Position numbers and translations under genes: made by a program
NCBI GenBank assembly: GCA_907165065.1
Contig: OU015528.1
Coordinates: forward strand, 41,345,515 to 41,409,514
Reading direction: 5' to 3'
Source of the DNA: Caprimulgus europaeus
Taxonomy: Eukaryota > Chordata > Aves > Caprimulgiformes > Caprimulgidae
Length of the DNA stretch: 64,000 nt
Shown: positions 59,501 through 64,000 of the stretch, one piece after another
Layout of the letters: each line of letters begins with the position of its first letter
Numbering within the stretch: position 1 is the stretch's first letter
The notes under the pieces: model-generated
The model's input: the letters and a program-made list of their open reading frames with translations, nothing else
The model's database searches: none
What the model was told of the DNA's origin: nothing

Positions 59501-62500
59501 AAAGCAAAAGGGTAGGATGGACTTTTAAGTGGCTCGTGACTTAGGACTGAGTTGCCTCAGTTCCCTGTTTGATGGTCCTCTATGGGACCCACTCCCCAGG
59601 GTGTGAGGGCTCTGCACTTCCCAAATAAACTGCTTCTTTCTCCTTTACACTGAGAAGCCAAAACACAAGGGCACTTAGCTCATTAGTTAATTCAGAAAAT
59701 CTAGTAATATGCAAAATTCCTCTGTCCAATAATTCCTAGCTTATTTGATCATTAGTCAATATTATTGACTATTATGCAGTCTGCAGTGTGCAATGTGTTT
59801 TCAGAGCCAGAAGAATGCCCCAGTGTCTGATTTTGCCAATAGCTAAGCATGTCAATAAACTTTACTAACAGGACTAAGCTCACTGAATTTTGTAACAAGA
59901 CTCAGCAATCCAAGGATGTAGATAAGAATTGTCATTCTGGAATATAGCAACAGGCACATTATTTACCAAGCTACACACTGTACCTGGCTGTGCAGGACTC
60001 AGGAAAGAGGGAAATTTTCTTTTGACCTCAGATAATTATCATATTTATTATTAATATCACAATAATGTCCCATAGATCTAACCAGCTCTCACTATCCAAG
60101 GTACAGTAGAAACATACCAGATTATTAAATCCCTTCCAAAGGAAGCTTTCCTACACTTTGAAGCATAAAAATTGAGAATTCTGTTAATTTTATTCCACTG
60201 TAATCAACAGGGTCTTTTAAAACCCTAATACTGTAAAAACAAACTGAGGTTTTGAGTGTGATCTCTGCTATTCTTGTGTAAAGCCATAGGAATGCCATTC
60301 ATTTAGATCTCAACAGAGAGGTTGAACTATGTATTGCTGGTGTGAAGTGAAAACAATATTAGAACAATATTATTAAGGTTGTAATGTCAAACATTTTAAA
60401 GCTTACAGAATAACTTGTGCACCCAGCTGCCACCCAAGACATCTCAAAGCATACAAAGTTTAACTACTGATGAACCCCAGAAACAGATACATTTTTCCAT
60501 TTCCTGGCTTTCCAGTAACATCACCAACGTATCTCACTCTCTGTCAGCTGACATGCATTTTCTCCTCTGCCTAACACCAAAACCGTTCTAAAATGACTGA
60601 TCTCATCCATATTTTGCCCAGGGATGTAGAGTATTTATACTGCACAGTGCAGAGACACTTGAGACAGCTGTGATTGGTACTGCTCAGGTACAGAAACAGT
60701 ATAGCTGTGCAATCAAACTTATCAATATTGGGGCAGATTTACTGCACAATCCTGTACCTCACCAACACGACATCACATCCTCTCTCTCCTCCCAGGGTGC
60801 TGTGCCATTGCTGCTCAGGGGGGCTGGCAGCTCAGCAGCAGGAGCCAGCTCAGCTAAATTTTATTGCTGCTAACTTATAAAGAAAGTTCAAGATGCAGTT
60901 GCTTGGTATGTGCAAATCATCATCTTCCAACTGCTCAAATCTTGGGAAAAATGAGCTTTTCAGGGAAACAGCACCAGGCGCATTTCCGACACACCCTGCC
61001 AGATTTCATTTCCCTTCCTCCAGGCACAGAGTGCCGGAGATGTTCAAGGAAACAGTACCAGATTTTGTTACACAGACAAAAAACAAAGGCATTTTCTTCA
61101 GAAAAAAGGGACAAGTCTTTTAGGATGACATTTTCAGAGGGATATTACTTTATATTCAGCTTTATAGATCAGCCTGAAGCATTGATATTCATCCAAGTCC
61201 AAGCAAAGTCTAGCAAAGTTGTAAACATCTGAAAAGTCCTCTTTTAAGAGGAAGCATCTCCACCTTAATGATAGATATTGTCTACTGTCTGTTCTGACAG
61301 TAATTTGCAAATATAAAAAAGCTTTTCTTCACACACAGTAGCCTGTAAAATTCCACTTAAAACAAAAAACCTGGGTGAGGGTTTGTAAATGTGTATGTGA
61401 AAGACTAATTTGTCGTTCCTGTTTTGCATTCCTAGAAATCAGACACATTTTATTTATAACAAAAACATCCTGCACAGAGTCTGAGCATTACACAAGTCCT
61501 AATGCTTAAAATGAATATTAACTCAGGGTTGGGCTTCAGCATGGGCTGAATTTCAACCTAGATGAGAGGTGCTGAACTACATTTCTTCACAGAGAGCAGG
61601 GTTGGCCTAGAAAACCCTACAACAAATGTGGTAGAAATACTGGCACATAAAATGCAATTTAGATCACTGATTACACAGGAAATCCTAATCAGTTGAGTAA
61701 TAGCTGAAGTCTCACTGATCCTGATTTTTTTTCATGTGTTAGTAAGTCCCCAGGACACTAAAATTATTGGGTTTTTTTTAAATAAGGAGAAAAGTTCTCT
61801 CTCACTGCATTGAGAAATTTTTACTTTCTACCTCTATTTCTTGTTCAGAATCCTATAACATTACTGTACGCAGGGAAAAAGGAGCTATAAAAATCACTAA
61901 TATCCCTAATGGCCTCTATATAGAGGAAGATAATGTCTTCAAGTGGTTCAAGAGTGTTGCAAACACCAGTCTGTGGCAGAGTCTCCACTGGAAATGTCTG
62001 CTGCTATACATCATTTCAGTGTGCAACCTACCAACTGAACAGCTAATGTGTTTTCACAAATGCTAAATACTAGTGCTTCCACTCTGTTTTTGTAAGGACA
62101 TAATTTCCCATCAAAGGGAAAAAACGCCACCTTTAAACTATAAAGAACTTTTGCCCTGAGTAAACCAAGTGTCAGCCATCAATATGTTTTTCAGATGGCT
62201 TCACTTGCAGATGGGAATATATTTCCTGCAGAGTTGAGGTCAGGAGGAAAAAAAGCTGAAAAAGATACTTCCGTAATTCCCCAAAACATGGCTTTAACAG
62301 AAAAACGGAGAAGTTCATTAAAATGAAAATCTTGGAGTTAGGCAAGGACATTGCCCATTTGGGAAGGTGGAAGATCTCAGTAGCAGGACTTCCCAAAACA
62401 CTTGTACCTCTGGCAAAATGAGCAAAGTGCTTCACCGTGGTCTCCACATTACGGTAAACAGACCTCCCACGCAGTATCATTTTATGTCACTGTTGTCTGC

Positions 62501-64000
62501 AGTGCTGGAACAGCCTAGGGATGGGAGAGCGCCAGCATTTCTGCACGCTTCCTGTGTCCTGGGGATTGCAGCTGTGAAGTAGAGCAGGGCGCACTTTCTG
62601 TTGCAACTCTCAAATATAGTCCTGCTGTCATTAAGAAATATTTCCTGAACAGACTCCATACCCCCACTTTCCATTTGATTATCATCTCCTTGTGTTTGTG
62701 GTAAGTCAACATCCTTCATCTTTGCCTTATGAGGAAAAGCTATGGCTGTGAGCAATCCAAGATTCCCTCAGCACTTGCAGATGCCTACAATAACAAACAA
62801 CAGAAAGCATCTAACATGCTTTTTTTCTTTCCTTACAGAGACATGCACTTTACTCAAAAGAGAGCAGCTCCCATACCAGCTTTCTGCCTGTGCTACCTAC
62901 TATGCTACAACACATGCTTATCTCTCAAATTTGGTAATGAAGAAAGGAGACGCATGATGCAATGCCATCCATTTTCGGCTGTTGCGGAGGAAGGAAAGGG
63001 CAGAGTTCATATACCCAAATGTCATCACATGCCATGAGAAAGCATCAGTGGGTAGTCTTTCTTTCCCTTCATCTCTAAGGTGTTTGGAGCAAACTCAGCC
63101 ACCTTCCTTGAATGCAGCATCTCACTGGAGTTCCAGGAGTTACTCAGATGCACTGCTGCATGATGGAGGAGTCCAGTCCCATACTGTGTTCCTGGGGTAA
63201 CTGAGCAATGCTGAACCTGCCCACTCAAGGTCTAGGGGGACACTGAACTGAGCTTAGCAATTTGTTCCACCATCTTCACTCAGGCAAAGCTTTCAGTGAT
63301 TTATAGTGGTGCAGAGAGAGGGCCTAAGCTGTAGCCTTGTTTAAATGTTCACATGCAATTATTTTTCCTGGAGCTCTGGATAAAGTGTCATCACGTTTCT
63401 CAACAGGAAAAAATTTTCAGAGAAGCTGAAGAAATGTTCTCTGGACATGATTGTTCAGCCTGGCTTTGGTTTTGTTAGCAGAGCTGCCGTTGGTGGCCAC
63501 ATTTTCAGTCTCTCACTGCTTTCTTCACCACTCCCTTCTCCTCGGAAGAGGGTCAGTGCTCTGTGATGCTGGATGGGCCTCAAGGAAAGGCTGCTTCCTT
63601 ACACCTGCCTTCCTTGTTAGCAGAGGCAGTGCTGGGCGCTATAGAGAGAGGAGCCAGGGAAGCCATGTGGAGCCAAATCTACACAGCCACAGAGAATAGA
63701 GATAGGGAATAAGGTCATCTGCTAGGAAGTGGCAAGAAGTGATATTTCCTTACTTCTTCCTCTCATACACTTTTCCTGTCACTCACTACAACTGACTAAG
63801 TCCATGAGACTCATCCTGGTTTTCACTGTGAAAACAAAGAGGAGCTTAAGGCTGGGAAAAAGTAGAGTTCATTTAGGAGACAAGACAAACAGTAAGAGAA
63901 TAACAGGGAAAAGAGAGGGTGTAAGAAAATGAAAGAGAAGTAAAAACAGACCATGGAGCTTAGGAAAAGGTCTGTGGAAGAACAGAAGGCACAGGGGAAG
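50581..64000. other. Long non-coding tail of the window
   Basis: No recognisable gene, RNA or named transposon. Two segments have weak exon-like borders (59089-59195 and 62839-62933, both plus strand). Stop-poor patches at 53.7-54.3 kb, 56.2-57.4 kb and 58.8-59.3 kb produce overlapping open frames on both strands, which indicates composition rather than coding. A T15 run lies at about 57635-57649. The final 3 kb has several approximately 70-100 codon frames, none with a domain. Confidence 0.5.

Noticed and set aside
61560-61700. Possible old CR1 tail ('catttcttcacagagagcag')
   Set aside because: Only a short motif resembles the FFT block. The conserved downstream 'LPREVVESPSLE' part is missing.
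1-64000. CRISPR array, operon, phage or bacterial system
   Set aside because: Repeats, composition and CR1 content are those of a vertebrate nuclear genome. No regularly spaced repeat-spacer array or prokaryotic gene is present.

Overview
This window reads as nuclear genomic DNA from a bird. It is AT-rich, has no compact gene arrangement, and contains no long protein-coding gene that I recognise. The avian call rests on repeated fragments of the CR1 non-LTR retrotransposon. These carry its characteristic 3' end (tandem ATTCTATG-type octamers on the element's sense strand) and C-terminal reverse-transcriptase-ORF peptides such as '[12 protein letters not shown]' and '[14 protein letters not shown]'. 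A second avian-type interspersed repeat of LTR-retrotransposon character lies at about 19.8-20.6 kb. The species cannot be fixed from this sequence alone.

Layout: 1-6.1 kb is mostly unique AT-rich sequence with two probable MIR-type SINE relics (about 0.8 and 5.4 kb) and one CR1 fragment (3.84 kb). From 6.13 to 7.20 kb there is a head-to-tail cluster of three CR1 fragments in the same orientation. It is followed at 7.63-7.75 kb by a compound AAT/GAA triplet microsatellite. From 7.75 to 19.8 kb I see only unique sequence with simple repeats and small palindromes. An LTR-element-like repeat fills 19.8-20.6 kb. At 23.66-23.83 kb the minus strand has the most exon-like segment of the window, with unknown product. 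A GC-richer island at about 26.7-28.5 kb combines a 30-bp minisatellite with an unrecognised 163-codon minus-strand ORF. Further CR1 copies follow at 29.3, 37.3 and 38.7-39.8 kb; the last is the longest and keeps a decayed reverse transcriptase. A very old CR1 relic lies at about 48.9-49.7 kb and a MIR relic at about 50.4 kb. The rest, to 64 kb, is unique-looking non-coding sequence.

The best overall reading is a gene-poor intergenic region or a very large intron. No genes work together here in any way I can show. I found no rRNA, tRNA, CRISPR array, operon or intact mobile element. Points worth checking are the candidate exon at 23.66-23.83 kb, the minisatellite/ORF island at 26.7-28.5 kb, the nested hairpin and direct repeat at 44.97-45.04 kb, and the long GAA tract. 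Family assignments come from recalled consensus patterns and visible peptides, not from any search.
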